Part shown: positions 54,584-62,789 of the stretch, one piece after another
Position numbering within the stretch: position 1 is the stretch's first letter
Layout: each line of letters begins with the position of its first letter
NCBI RefSeq assembly: GCF_900187385.1
Contig: NZ_FYEY01000002.1
Location: 28,067-92,066 of the forward strand
DNA length: 64,000 bases
Direction: 5' to 3'
From: Streptomyces sp. 2114.4
GTDB taxonomy: Bacteria > Actinomycetota > Actinomycetes > Streptomycetales > Streptomycetaceae
Notes under the pieces: generated by a model
Databases searched by the model: none
What the model was told of the DNA's origin: nothing
Seen by the model: the letters and a program-made list of their open reading frames with translations, nothing else
Made by a program: the position numbers and the translations under genes

Positions 54584-55690
54584 CTACTCCCCTCTCTGCT
54601 GCTGCGCCATCACCCGCGCCACCGCCGCCGGGTCCACCGACGACGGATCAGCACCCAGCGCGGCCGCCACCGCCCGCACCAGGGCAGCATCGACCTCGGG
54701 CACAGTCTCCCCTGACAGGGCCGTTGCCAGGGCCTCAACCGTCGCCCGCCGGCCACGTCCCCGGTCGTAGCGTTTCGTGGTGTTGAGGCTGGCGTGCCCG
54801 ACCAGGTCAGCGACGTCCTCGATGTCCTGCCCGGCGTCCCGCAGCAAAGTGACCGCGGTGTGCCGCAGGCCGTGCGGCGTCACCCCCGTATCCAGGCCGG
54901 CGGAGGCAAGGAGTGTCTTGAGGAGGTAGGCGACCTGCTGACGGGTTATGCGGGCGCCCTTGTCGCCGAGGAACAGGGGCCCGCGCCGTTCGCCGCGGTA
55001 GTCCTTGAGGGCAGTGTCTACCTGGTCGGGCAGGTCGATGTTCTGCTTCTTGCCGCCCTTGCGCTTCACCCGGATCGCGGGGCCGTCGTTCTTGCGGACG
55101 AGGTCGGTGCAGTCGGCGGCGCACACCTCGGAAACCCGCAGACCGCAGTGGAGCAGCACGGCGATCAGCGCGTAGGCCCGCAGCCCGGACGCCTCCGCCA
55201 CGTCGAGGAGCCTGCGGGCCTCGTCGAGGTTGAGGCTCTGCGTCGCCGACTCGTCATCGACCATGGGCCGTTCGACGTACTGGAAGGGGTTCTCGTCCAC
55301 CAGGGCGCGGTGCTTGCGCACGCAGTACGTGTAGAAGGAGGACACCCCCGACATACGGCGGGCGACAGTGGTGGGCGGGAAGCCGTCCTTGATGCCGTAC
55401 CGGGTGTGGTGCCGGCCGTGGAGGAGGTGCTCGCGCCACAGGTCGCAGTGGTGCTGCTCAGCCGCGAGAGGGTCGCCGCCGAGGGTGGCGCAGAACGTGA
55501 ACCACTCGCCGAGGTCGCGGCGGTAGGCGTCGCGGGTGTTGGTGTTGGCCTTGGACAGGAGGAAGAGATCGCGGAGTTGCTCGTGTGGGAGCGGTGCGCG
55601 CTGCTGGACGCCTGTGTCGGTGGCTACGGCGGGGAGGCGATCGTCGTCCACCAGCTCGGCGTCGACCACCTCCAGATCGGTCCCGGTCAC
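54584..55690 (-). CDS. Tyrosine recombinase (integrase)
   Basis: 368 aa from GTG 55690. N-terminal core-binding domain (SKANTNTRDAYRRDLGEWFT, VARRMSGVSSFYTYCVRKHR) and catalytic domain with Arg185 (HCGLRVSEV), Lys213 region, His273-x-x-Arg276 (PHGLRHTAV), His299 (LVGHASLNTTKRYDRG) and nucleophile Tyr308. All active-site residues are present. It would integrate or resolve the element by strand exchange at short core sites; the 27-base element pair is a candidate substrate. A C-terminal extension (about 315-368) is longer than in XerD. Confidence 0.88.
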   Translation of the reverse strand: MTGTDLEVVDAELVDDDRLPAVATDTGVQQRAPLPHEQLRDLFLLSKANTNTRDAYRRDLGEWFTFCATLGGDPLAAEQHHCDLWREHLLHGRHHTRYGIKDGFPPTTVARRMSGVSSFYTYCVRKHRALVDENPFQYVERPMVDDESATQSLNLDEARRLLDVAEASGLRAYALIAVLLHCGLRVSEVCAADCTDLVRKNDGPAIRVKRKGGKKQNIDLPDQVDTALKDYRGERRGPLFLGDKGARITRQQVAYLLKTLLASAGLDTGVTPHGLRHTAVTLLRDAGQDIEDVADLVGHASLNTTKRYDRGRGRRATVEALATALSGETVPEVDAALVRAVAAALGADPSSVDPAAVARVMAQQQRGE

Positions 55691-55706
55691 GGCTGCATCC
55701 GGTTGG

Positions 55707-56036
55707 TCATGCTGCGAACTCCTGACGGAAGGAGTGACCGCATGGGCTCATGCTGATGAGCTGCGCAACCCCTGCGGCTTCCCGGATGTGGGTGAAGTCG
55801 GCGTCCTCGTAGGCGAGGATCGACTCCGTCTCGACCGTGGACACTTCGGCGTGACAGTGGGGACAGCGGTAGTCCATGCGCGCAATGACCGGGCCCCGCC
55901 GCTCGGCGGCCGCGAAGGCTGAGCGGAGGTTCTGGCTCATCTGCGACGTCCAGTCGCCGGTTGCGAGCTTGTACGCGGCGATGGGGCCCTCGAACTCTCG
56001 GTACCTCGCGTGCAGAGGAAGCTGTTGAGTGCTCAT
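55707..56036 (-). CDS. Unknown small protein with zinc-like pair
   Basis: 109 aa from ATG 56036. Helical N-terminus; CPHCHAEVSTVETE ... CGHSF in the C-terminal half. It sits upstream of the integrase and next to a palindromic operator, so may regulate or assist it. Confidence 0.5.
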   Translation of the reverse strand: MSTQQLPLHARYREFEGPIAAYKLATGDWTSQMSQNLRSAFAAAERRGPVIARMDYRCPHCHAEVSTVETESILAYEDADFTHIREAAGVAQLISMSPCGHSFRQEFAA

Positions 56037-56047
56037 GACCTTGACGC

Positions 56048-56075
56048 TAACAGCGATTCTCCATAATCGCTGTTA
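56048..56075. promoter_or_regulatory. Palindromic operator upstream of the integrase operon
   Basis: Perfect 11-base arms TAACAGCGATT - CTCCAT - AATCGCTGTTA, 11 bases before ATG 56036. A further half-like copy AGCGATTCTCC lies at about 56120. Likely repressor site for the leftward integrase operon. Confidence 0.65.
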
Positions 56076-56113
56076 TGGAATCCCCGGATACGGAGGACGT
56101 GTCCGAATCTTCG

Positions 56114-56365
56114 TCAGGAGCGATTCTCCGCCGAGGCGTTCCAAGCGGCACCGGCGCGAGCTTCCGCCCGAGCCGCACTCCGCGCGTTGCAGCCATAGCA
56201 CCCTAGGGCAGCGAAAGCCGGCAGCCCCTCGGGATCAGGGTTGGCCGCCGCCTTGGTGAAAGGGAGGTACCAGCCGTCCGGGGTGCCGCACTCCTTGCAC
56301 CACCTCTGCTGCAACTGCCCTGGCACGTATCCGTCAATGGTCACCGGCAGGCGCTGTTCTCTCAT
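56114..56365 (-). CDS. Small protein with Cys pairs
   Basis: 83 aa. CKECGTPDGWYLPF and CYGCNARSAA look like two zinc-binding pairs. Isolated leftward gene; moderate confidence because the flanks are poor. Confidence 0.45.
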   Translation of the reverse strand: MREQRLPVTIDGYVPGQLQQRWCKECGTPDGWYLPFTKAAANPDPEGLPAFAALGCYGCNARSAARAEARAGAAWNASAENRS

Positions 56366-56431
56366 GAGACGGAGCGTACGGGGGAGGCAGTGTCTGCCGT
56401 GGAAGGCAATGCTAGCTACGGGTCAGGAACA

Positions 56432-56659
56432 TTAACCGGAGCCAGACGGATCGGTGCCCCAGTGAGCGACCTCTTCGGGCGGGACCACGCGATGGTCGGC
56501 TTCCTCCAGGTGCACCCAGCCCCACGGCGCCCAGTCGGACGGCTCACCGGGCTCGGCGTTGTCGATGCTCAGGAACTCCGCATCCTTGAAGCAGGCTTGG
56601 CATCTGAAGACGTCGACCCACTCCAAGTCACCTATCGGCTCATTCGGCTTGAAGGGCAT
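56432..56659 (-). CDS. Unknown small protein
   Basis: 75 aa, acidic, with CQACFKDAEF and WAPWGWVHLEEADHR. Unrecognised. Confidence 0.4.
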   Translation of the reverse strand: MPFKPNEPIGDLEWVDVFRCQACFKDAEFLSIDNAEPGEPSDWAPWGWVHLEEADHRVVPPEEVAHWGTDPSGSG

Positions 56660-56667
56660 ATGTGAGC

Positions 56668-56958
56668 TTATCGGGAATCAGAGGCAAGATCAGGTAGGTG
56701 TTCCCCCCGACAAGAAGCCGGCGAAGGCTTCAGGACCTCCCACTCACCCGACGCCCCAAGCACCAACCCGCGATCACAGCCGGCGCACCGGGCGAACCGC
56801 ACAGGAACGCAATCGATGTCAGCAACTGGCTGATGGGCGAAGCAGGTTCCGGCACGCCGGATCTGCACAGCCATCGCGGCAGCCGAACCAGCAGGCGGAG
56901 CGATACCGAGGAGAAGGTGCTCAAGGACAGTGACGAGTGTTCGGCTGGGACGCGGCAC
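56668..56958 (-). CDS. Unknown small protein with Cys pairs
   Basis: 96 aa from GTG 56958 (GAGGAG before it). C-terminal CAGCDRGLVLGASGEWEVLK ... SCRGEH. Unrecognised. Confidence 0.4.
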   Translation of the reverse strand: MPRPSRTLVTVLEHLLLGIAPPAGSAAAMAVQIRRAGTCFAHQPVADIDCVPVRFARCAGCDRGLVLGASGEWEVLKPSPASCRGEHLPDLASDSR

Positions 56959-57144
56959 GGATGCTCCTCTTCGACGGCCGGGATATCAGGAGAGTATCTG
57001 GGGCGAGGCGAGTTGGTGTCCCGACACCGCCAACCGGAGGCGCACTGCCGTTTCTTCGCCTGGATCGATCCTAAGCTCGGCGGTCGTTGGCGCCAGATCG
57101 CCATCTAGCCTCCCCACGTCGAACTGAATCCTTGGATTGAACCC

Positions 57145-57172
57145 TTGACATACATCTTTGCCTTGGTACCTT
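57145..57172 (+). promoter_or_regulatory. Promoter (TTGACA / TACCTT)
   Basis: Consensus -35 TTGACA (57145-57150), 16-base spacer, TACCTT (57167-57172). It heads the rightward four-gene unit starting at 57207. Confidence 0.6.
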
Positions 57173-57206
57173 GGGTGTACGAGATAGGCAGACCGAAGGA
57201 GCAGTC

Positions 57207-57350
57207 ATGAAGGTGTACACGCTCGTCATGCAGATCGAGACCGAGGATGACGACCAGCTCTCCGCCAAGGACGTCAAGGCGATGGTCTACGACGCCGGGA
57301 GCGACCTCCCGTTCGGCTTCGAGATCACGAAGGTCGAAGAGGCGAACTGA
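57207..57350 (+). CDS. 47-aa acidic protein
   Basis: ATG 57207 (AAGGAG before it) to TGA 57350. MKVYTLVMQIETEDDDQLSA ... GFEITKVEEAN: small beta-alpha-beta-looking peptide, followed three bases later by the next gene. Unknown. Confidence 0.6.
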   Translation: MKVYTLVMQIETEDDDQLSAKDVKAMVYDAGSDLPFGFEITKVEEAN

Positions 57351-57353
57351 CCG

Positions 57354-57662
57354 ATGAGCGGCAAGAAGCCCCGCCTGATCCCCACCGGCAACTGCTGGTG
57401 CGGCTGCGGCAAAGAAGTCGGCCTCGGCAAGTTCTTCGCCGCCGGCCACGACAAGGCCGCCGAATCCGCCCTCATCGCCCTCAAATACGGCGGCTCCGTA
57501 CCCGAGTTCCTCCACGCCCACGGCTACGGCCCCCAGCACTCCGTCAGCCACGCCGCCGTCGAAGCGGGAGCCTGGACGACGTGCGCGCACTGCGACTACA
57601 TGGGAGCCCCGGCCAGCGTCCGCAACCACACCCGCAAGAACCACCCCGACAAGGAGAACTGA
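57354..57662 (+). CDS. Zinc-binding phage-type protein
   Basis: 102 aa. NCWCGCGKEVGLGKFFAAGH DK then LHAHGYGP, and a C-terminal C2H2-like finger CAHCDYMGAPASVRNHTRKN H. This N-terminal module is frequent in actinophage proteins; function unknown. Confidence 0.6.
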   Translation: MSGKKPRLIPTGNCWCGCGKEVGLGKFFAAGHDKAAESALIALKYGGSVPEFLHAHGYGPQHSVSHAAVEAGAWTTCAHCDYMGAPASVRNHTRKNHPDKEN

Positions 57663-57664
57663 CC

Positions 57665-57814
57665 ATGCCCGAGCAGCGCCGCTACGACGTCGACTGGACC
57701 GACGAGAACAACCCGCAGATCGTCCACGCCCAGCCCGGCGACGACGCCATGACACTGACCGAGGCCCAGCAGGCCATCAACGACGAGTTGGCCGACCGCA
57801 CCACCGAGCAGTGA
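57665..57814 (+). CDS. 49-aa acidic protein
   Basis: ATG 57665 (AAGGAG before it). YDVDWTDENNPQIVHAQPGD. Unknown; part of the 57207 operon. Confidence 0.5.
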   Translation: MPEQRRYDVDWTDENNPQIVHAQPGDDAMTLTEAQQAINDELADRTTEQ

Positions 57815-57825
57815 GGACACCGACC

Positions 57826-58224
57826 ATGGTGATCACCAGCACGTCGGTCTGGCGCGTGCAGCGGTTCGACCAGACGCTGAACACGTACTCCAACCTCGAC
57901 GCCGCCAAGGCGCACGGCGAGCACGTCATCCACGCCCACTACCAGGACGTGATGACCCGCCGTCGGGTCCCCACCGAACACCGCGTCATTGACTGGCGCA
58001 TCTGGTGCTGCGGTCACCTGTACGGACCCGGGAACTTCAACCACACTGCGTACCCCGAGACGCATGCAGAAGGATGCTGGCGTCCGACGTCGGAGATGCT
58101 GGGCTTGCGCCCCTTCTGGGCCGCCAGTGGGACATCGGCTGGTACCGGCCACACCAGCACCGCCTGGGAGATCTGGCAGGTACTGGCCCATGACCGGTTC
58201 GATCCCGGCACAGTGCTCGTATAG
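57826..58224 (+). CDS. Unknown 132-aa protein
   Basis: ATG 57826 with GAGGACA before it (GTG 57811, overlapping the previous stop, is also possible). TSVWRVQRFDQTLNTYSNLD, WRIWCCGHLYGPGNFNHTAY, ending WQVLAHDRFDPGTVLV. No family recognised. Last gene of the unit. Confidence 0.55.
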   Translation: MVITSTSVWRVQRFDQTLNTYSNLDAAKAHGEHVIHAHYQDVMTRRRVPTEHRVIDWRIWCCGHLYGPGNFNHTAYPETHAEGCWRPTSEMLGLRPFWAASGTSAGTGHTSTAWEIWQVLAHDRFDPGTVLV

Positions 58225-58252
58225 GGCCGCCGCACCAACCGACAAAGTAGCC

Positions 58253-58341
58253 ATGCCCTCCCGGGTCTAGCGGGAGGGCATCTGCCGTACAGGGCAGATC
58301 ACGAAGGCCCCCGCGCCAGCCAGGCGTTGGGGCCTTCCGTG
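58253..58341. terminator. Three successive hairpins between convergent units
   Basis: ATGCCCTCCCG / CGGGAGGGCAT (58253-58281), ATCTGCC / GGCAGAT (58280-58299) and CACGAAGGCCCC / GGGGCCTTC-C-GTG (58300-58341). Together a bidirectional terminator between the rightward 58224 gene and the leftward tail operon. Confidence 0.65.
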
Positions 58342-58401
58342 TTGCGTGCGGGCCGCAAAGCGGCAGGTCAGGAGGTGAAGCAAGCGGAAGCGCTTAGTCC
58401 T

Positions 58402-58428
58402 GTTATTTACTTCCCAAAACTATAGGAC
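58402..58428 (-). repeat. 27-base element, copy 2 (inverted partner of 44146)
   Basis: Exact reverse complement of 44146-44172, lying five bases after the stop of the tail-fibre gene. The two copies bracket 14.3 kb that includes the integrase. Confidence 0.65.
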
Positions 58429-58433
58429 ACCGG

Positions 58434-60377
58434 TCACGGGGCCAGAACCTCCCGCCACGCAGCCACAATCCGCCGCGACAGATACACATGGCCCGCATCC
58501 GTCGGATGCACGTTGTCGCCACCCACGTAGGACGCTGCGTTCCCCGACGTGATCCACGCCCCCTGCGTCGTGATCAACGTGCCCGTCGCGTCGTACACGC
58601 TGCCCGTGATCGGCGACACGAACGGGAACCCCGCCGCGGCCGCCTGCGTCCGCAACGTCGCGTCCGTGTTAGTGATCGACCCAGCCGGACTCGCCGTCGG
58701 CGCCCAACACCCAATCACCAGCACCTGGCACGCGGGCAGACCGCTCTTCACCGCGGAGAACAGCGACGCTGCCGCAGTGCCGATCGACGACTGGCTGCCC
58801 GTGTTGTCGTTGTACCCACCCCAGATCACCAGGCGCGTCGGGGCCCACGCCACCACGTCCGCGGCCACACGATCCCCGAACGTCGCATACGAGCCGGGCG
58901 TGATGTAGCCGGTCCCGCCCCTCCCCTGCTCCCACGCATCCGTCGCGCCCAGCAGCCGGGCCGCCCGTGCGAACCACGTGCCCGCGCCCGCCCCGGTGTT
59001 CTGCGCCGAGCCGTCGCTGATGGAGTCGCCGAGGACCATCAGCCGGCCCCCCTGCAGCGGCACCCTCCACATCGTCGCCGACGGAGGCAGGTACACCCCG
59101 CCGAACGGCATCGTGTAGAAGTCCAGGCGGACCCTGCGCGGCGCAGCGCTACCAAGGTCGACGGTGAGCATGTGCCCGGAGCCCGCCGTCGTCCCGCCAC
59201 TGGACTGCATCAGGTCGGTAACCTTCCGACCATCGATCGACAGCCGGTACATCGTCGAGCTGGAGATGTACTTGAACCGCAGCTGGAAGACCTGGGCGTC
59301 CGTCCCGAACTCCACCGACCAGATTCCTTGGCCGCTGCTGTAGGTGTTCGGGTACTTGCTGGTCGGGAGGACGTAGTTGGTGTCGGGGCTGGACGCGCCG
59401 ATCGCGAAGTTGCCCGCGCCCGCGTAGGCGTACGGGCCGGTCACGTCCGAGCCGGACAGGGCCACCAGCGGAGGCGCGTACTTGATGTAGCCGGTGGTCG
59501 GCGTCGTCGTCTGCGCGGTGCTGATGGTCGGGGCGCTGCCGGTGTACAGGCTGTCGGCCACCACCGGGTCCGGCAGGTCGCGGCGGCGCCACAGTGTGGC
59601 CGGGTCGCCCGGATCGCCCTTGTCGCCCTTCGGGCCTGTCGCCCCGGTCGGCCCGGTTGCTCCCGTCGGGCCCGTACTGCCCGTCGCACCCTGGGGCCCT
59701 GCAGGGCCGACGTCGCCTTGGTCACCCTTGGGGCCCTGGGCGCCAGCGGCTCCCGCTGGCCCTGCAGGACCGGTGTCTCCGGTGTCGCCCTTCGGCCCGG
59801 CAGGACCCGTCGCGCCGGTGGCCCCCTGCAGGCCGGTTGCTCCCGCGGGGCCCGGATCGCCCTGGGGGCCGGCATCCCCTGTTGCTCCCGGCTCGCCCTG
59901 CAGGCCCTGCTCGCCTTGCGGTCCCTGTGCCCCTGTGGCGCCGGTCGGCCCGGCGGGGCCCGTGGCTCCCGTCGGGCCGACCTCGCCCTGCGGGCCCTCG
60001 GGGCCCGGCACGTACACGATCGTCCCCGCGCCCAACGGCGCGCCCGACAGCGCGATCCGCACGTCGCCGAGCCACCACGGCTCGTCGGACTCCGGCACCA
60101 CCACGTACGTCGTGTTCGGGGTGCCATCCAGTGCCCGGCCCTCGGTTATCGCCCAGGCCGTGTCGCCAGCATCCGCGGTGATCTGCGCGTTCGGCGTCAG
60201 GTCCAGCTCCCACAGCCCATCCTCGTCGGGGGTGGCCGTGTCCTGCCCTGTGACCTCCCCCTGCGCGGTGGCGACGTATCCGACGGCCCTCTCCCCCGCC
60301 AGGTCGACGAGGACCGCGGTGATCTGCACCCGCGTCGGGTCCGGTAGATCGAGGAGCTTGCCCCGAACGATGGTCAT
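58434..60377 (-). CDS. Tail-fibre-like protein: collagen repeats plus SGNH esterase domain
   Basis: 647 aa. N-terminal ~120 residues (beta-rich, probable attachment part), collagen-type Gly-x-y repeats at about 123-262 (GPQGEVGPTGATGPAGPTGA), a jelly-roll-like middle (about 265-440), then an SGNH hydrolase: Ser in GDSISDGS (450-457), GGYND (520-524), His624 in HPTDAGH. SGNH enzymes remove acetyl or acyl groups from surface glycans, so this is probably the host-recognition and glycan-editing fibre. First of the leftward late genes in this window to lie at the 3' end. Confidence 0.8.
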   Translation of the reverse strand: MTIVRGKLLDLPDPTRVQITAVLVDLAGERAVGYVATAQGEVTGQDTATPDEDGLWELDLTPNAQITADAGDTAWAITEGRALDGTPNTTYVVVPESDEPWWLGDVRIALSGAPLGAGTIVYVPGPEGPQGEVGPTGATGPAGPTGATGAQGPQGEQGLQGEPGATGDAGPQGDPGPAGATGLQGATGATGPAGPKGDTGDTGPAGPAGAAGAQGPKGDQGDVGPAGPQGATGSTGPTGATGPTGATGPKGDKGDPGDPATLWRRRDLPDPVVADSLYTGSAPTISTAQTTTPTTGYIKYAPPLVALSGSDVTGPYAYAGAGNFAIGASSPDTNYVLPTSKYPNTYSSGQGIWSVEFGTDAQVFQLRFKYISSSTMYRLSIDGRKVTDLMQSSGGTTAGSGHMLTVDLGSAAPRRVRLDFYTMPFGGVYLPPSATMWRVPLQGGRLMVLGDSISDGSAQNTGAGAGTWFARAARLLGATDAWEQGRGGTGYITPGSYATFGDRVAADVVAWAPTRLVIWGGYNDNTGSQSSIGTAAASLFSAVKSGLPACQVLVIGCWAPTASPAGSITNTDATLRTQAAAAGFPFVSPITGSVYDATGTLITTQGAWITSGNAASYVGGDNVHPTDAGHVYLSRRIVAAWREVLAP

Positions 60378-60389
60378 CGCATTCTCCTG

Positions 60390-61067
60390 TCAGTACCTTC
60401 TACGATCCGGCGCCAAGCCGAGCAGCCTGTCGCCCGCGCCCTTGTTGGTCGGGGTGGGTTCCGGCGTCGGGTCAGGCGCGCCATCTCGGCGGCACACCAG
60501 CGCGTCCGGGTCGTAGCTGGGCACTTGCGGTGAATAGCCGTCCGGGCACGAAGCCCCTGCCTCGCCCGGATCGCCCTTTTCGCCTTTCTCGCCGCGCTCC
60601 CCCTGTGGGCCGGCTGGCCCTGGAGGTCCTGTCGGGCCGGGTGCCCCATCGGATCCGTCGGCGCCCTTCGCTCCGTCCGAGCCATCTGATCCATCCACGC
60701 CTGCGGGGCCTGGGGGCCCGTCGGATCCGTCGCTGCCAGGAGGTCCCGTGGCGCCTGGCCGCCCGTCCTGGCCATCCGTCCCGTCATCACCCGCCTTGCC
60801 AGGGCGCCCGCTTGGCCCGGGTGGGCCCGAGGGGCCGATGTCTCCCGGTCCTCCCCGTGACCCTGGTGGGCCCGCAACCGGCGTAGCTCCCAGTGCCTGC
60901 ACCTGAGCGGCCAGTTGATCCCGGGCCTGATTCGCCGCCGTCAACTGACGGGACAAGACCAGAAATCCCGTCACTATGGCGGCCAGCGCAACGGCGGCGG
61001 CTATCGCTCCAGCCGCCGCCAGGTAGTCGCCTCGGCGCCGCTCCTTGCGTGCCTGTGCCCGGCTCAT
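60390..61067 (-). CDS. Membrane-anchored collagen-like protein
   Basis: 225 aa from ATG 61067 (ATGA overlap upstream). Basic N-terminus, membrane helix about 15-38 (LAAAGAIAAAVALAAIVTGF), short coiled coil (QLTAANQARDQLAAQVQAL), Gly-x-y repeats about 62-185, and a C-terminal CPDGYSPQVP ... LVCRRDG pair. Unusual combination; could be an adhesin- or lysis-associated phage membrane protein. Confidence 0.65.
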   Translation of the reverse strand: MSRAQARKERRRGDYLAAAGAIAAAVALAAIVTGFLVLSRQLTAANQARDQLAAQVQALGATPVAGPPGSRGGPGDIGPSGPPGPSGRPGKAGDDGTDGQDGRPGATGPPGSDGSDGPPGPAGVDGSDGSDGAKGADGSDGAPGPTGPPGPAGPQGERGEKGEKGDPGEAGASCPDGYSPQVPSYDPDALVCRRDGAPDPTPEPTPTNKGAGDRLLGLAPDRRRY

Positions 61068-61378
61068 GCTCCGGCTCCTCGCAGCATCATGATCAGTGGG
61101 AGCACGATGCCGATCAGGGGGATGATGACAGAAGCGACCATCCACCGGCGGGTCTGCGTGACCCGCTCAGCGTCCTGACTCCGCTGCGCCGCAAGGCCTT
61201 CGACGTCCTTGGCCAGGTCGGCGATCTCTTTGACCAGCCCGGCCTTTTCGACCGTGTAGACGTCGGTGGAAACCATGCGGTCCAGCCGGGCGTTGATCTG
61301 CGCCATGTCATCGCGGATATCACCCCGAAGGGCCTGGATGAGCCGCCCCAGCTCTCCCAGAGACGGCTCATCGGCCAT
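61064..61378 (-). CDS. Small coiled-coil protein with C-terminal membrane helix
   Basis: 104 aa. GRLIQALRGDIRDDMAQINA then VKEIADLAKDVEGLAAQRSQ coiled coil; C-terminal VASVIIPLIGIVLPLIMML membrane span. The layout fits a phage lysis-accessory (holin-like or antiholin) protein. Confidence 0.6.
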   Translation of the reverse strand: MADEPSLGELGRLIQALRGDIRDDMAQINARLDRMVSTDVYTVEKAGLVKEIADLAKDVEGLAAQRSQDAERVTQTRRWMVASVIIPLIGIVLPLIMMLRGAGA

Positions 61379-61406
61379 GTCGTGCTCCGAAGGGTGTGTA
61401 AGTGGG

Positions 61407-61769
61407 TCAGGAGACCGGGGTGACAGGCCGCTTGAGGGCGGCAGCGGATACCGGCGCGGTCACCTGGGTGCGGTCCCACATCGCGACGACGGCGGCCGCA
61501 ACGGACAGGACGACGGCCTGCTTCTCAGCGGACCAGTCGAGTCCGAAGCCCACAGCGAGGGCGACGACTGCCTGGACGAAGCCGAGGAGTGCGGCGCCCA
61601 GCCCGTCGTGCACCGTGTACGCGACGGCGACGCCGACAGCTGCTGCGGCGACCGCGTTGACGACGGCCTGCTGTTCAGAGGACACATCCATGCCGAACGC
61701 GGCGAGCATCTTGACTAGGACAGCCACCAGCGTGAGAAGCGCCGCTGGCTCTCTTCCGAAGATCTTCAT
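61407..61769 (-). CDS. Holin-like membrane protein with internal repeat
   Basis: 120 aa from ATG 61769. Two similar halves: FGMDVSSEQQAVVNAVAAAA and FGLDWSAEKQAVVLSVAAAV, each following a hydrophobic helix. This matches the repeated-helix holins found beside actinophage endolysins; it would form the membrane lesion that releases the lysin. Confidence 0.7.
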   Translation of the reverse strand: MKIFGREPAALLTLVAVLVKMLAAFGMDVSSEQQAVVNAVAAAAVGVAVAYTVHDGLGAALLGFVQAVVALAVGFGLDWSAEKQAVVLSVAAAVVAMWDRTQVTAPVSAAALKRPVTPVS

Positions 61770-61806
61770 GAGGGTTCCTTTGCGAGGAGGATGGGTCGTG
61801 CAGGGT

Positions 61807-62721
61807 TCAGACGTTCGGGATGTGGAGCTTGTCCCAGCTGGCCTTTCCGGGCGGCCACTTGGCGGCGGCCCCGCTGTAGCCACATTTCCGCTGCCAGGCC
61901 TCGTAGGAGGCGATGTCGCCGGAGCCGATGACGTCGGTGTTCTTGCTGGACTTGTAGTGGTTGCAGCCCATGGCGACGAGGCGCTTGTGCATCGCGGCGA
62001 CGATCGGGGACTTCCGGCCGAGCTTGAACCAGGAGGCGCCGGGGAACGGCTCGTACGTGGGCTTCGGGGTCGGCTTGGTTGGCTTGGAGGACTCCCCGCC
62101 GGCCCACTCACGCAGCGCGGACGCGGACAGGTAGCAGATGGAGCGGTCCATGGGCTGGCTGGTGAACTGCCAGATCATCGGCGACCAGCCGGACGGCTTC
62201 GGCTTCGCAGCGGCCTCCGCCTTGGAGTACGCAGCCGCGCCCCACGGGTACGCCGGGTACCACAGCGGCGTTCCGGCCGGGATGTGCCCGTTCTTCAGGT
62301 CATCCGCGGACGTGTAGACGCCGACACGCTGCCCAGGAAACGCGGTCTGCACCAGGGACAGCCAGGTCTGCACCCACGTCTTGATCTGCGCCGCGGTCTT
62401 CCCGCGGTAGTTGCGGCCGTCGGAGTAGCGCTCCAAGTCCAGCCAGTGCGTGAAGCCCTTTCCCGCGTACGGCTTGACCGCGGCTATATAGTTCGCGGCC
62501 TCCAGCTTCGGGTCCTGATTGGGCCACGCGAAGTGATACCCACCCGGCACCAGGCCCGCGGCCTTGATGCCCTTGATGTGCGTGGCGAACCGCGCGTCGC
62601 GGCCCTTCTGTCCCTCGGAAGCCTTGGCGAAGGCGAAGGCGATCCCGTCCGCCTTGAGGGCGGTCCAGTTCTGGGTGCCCTGGTAGGCGGAGACGTCGAT
62701 TCCTCTACAGGTGGCCATCAT
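61807..62721 (-). CDS. Endolysin: GH25-type muramidase with C-terminal peptidoglycan-binding-like domain
   Basis: 304 aa from ATG 62721 (AAGGACAG before it; ATG 62793, overlapping the previous stop, is an alternative start). CRGIDVSAYQGTQNW at the start, GGYHFAWPNQDPK, HWLDLERYSDGRNYRGKTAA with catalytic Glu, and YPAYPWG: glycosyl hydrolase family 25. C-terminal ~85 residues (YEPFPGASWFKLGRKSPIVA; MHKRLVAMGCNHYKSSKNTD) are a cell-wall-binding-like repeat shared with the next gene. Cleaves the glycan backbone of peptidoglycan. Confidence 0.8.
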   Translation of the reverse strand: MMATCRGIDVSAYQGTQNWTALKADGIAFAFAKASEGQKGRDARFATHIKGIKAAGLVPGGYHFAWPNQDPKLEAANYIAAVKPYAGKGFTHWLDLERYSDGRNYRGKTAAQIKTWVQTWLSLVQTAFPGQRVGVYTSADDLKNGHIPAGTPLWYPAYPWGAAAYSKAEAAAKPKPSGWSPMIWQFTSQPMDRSICYLSASALREWAGGESSKPTKPTPKPTYEPFPGASWFKLGRKSPIVAAMHKRLVAMGCNHYKSSKNTDVIGSGDIASYEAWQRKCGYSGAAAKWPPGKASWDKLHIPNV

Positions 62722-62789
62722 CTGTCCTTGGTGCTGGGCGGAAAGAGGGACGTACGTCTCTCCGGGTGTGAAGGTGACGCCGTGTCCGG

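Noticed and set aside
44146..58428. 27-base elements as T7-like promoters (ACTATAGG resemblance)
   Set aside because: No phage RNA polymerase gene is seen, the copy at 58402 would read into the antisense of the tail gene, and there are only two copies.
59580..60015. Dense short repeats, at first sight CRISPR-like
   Set aside because: They are in-frame nine-base-periodic Gly-x-y codons of the tail-fibre gene, without spacers.
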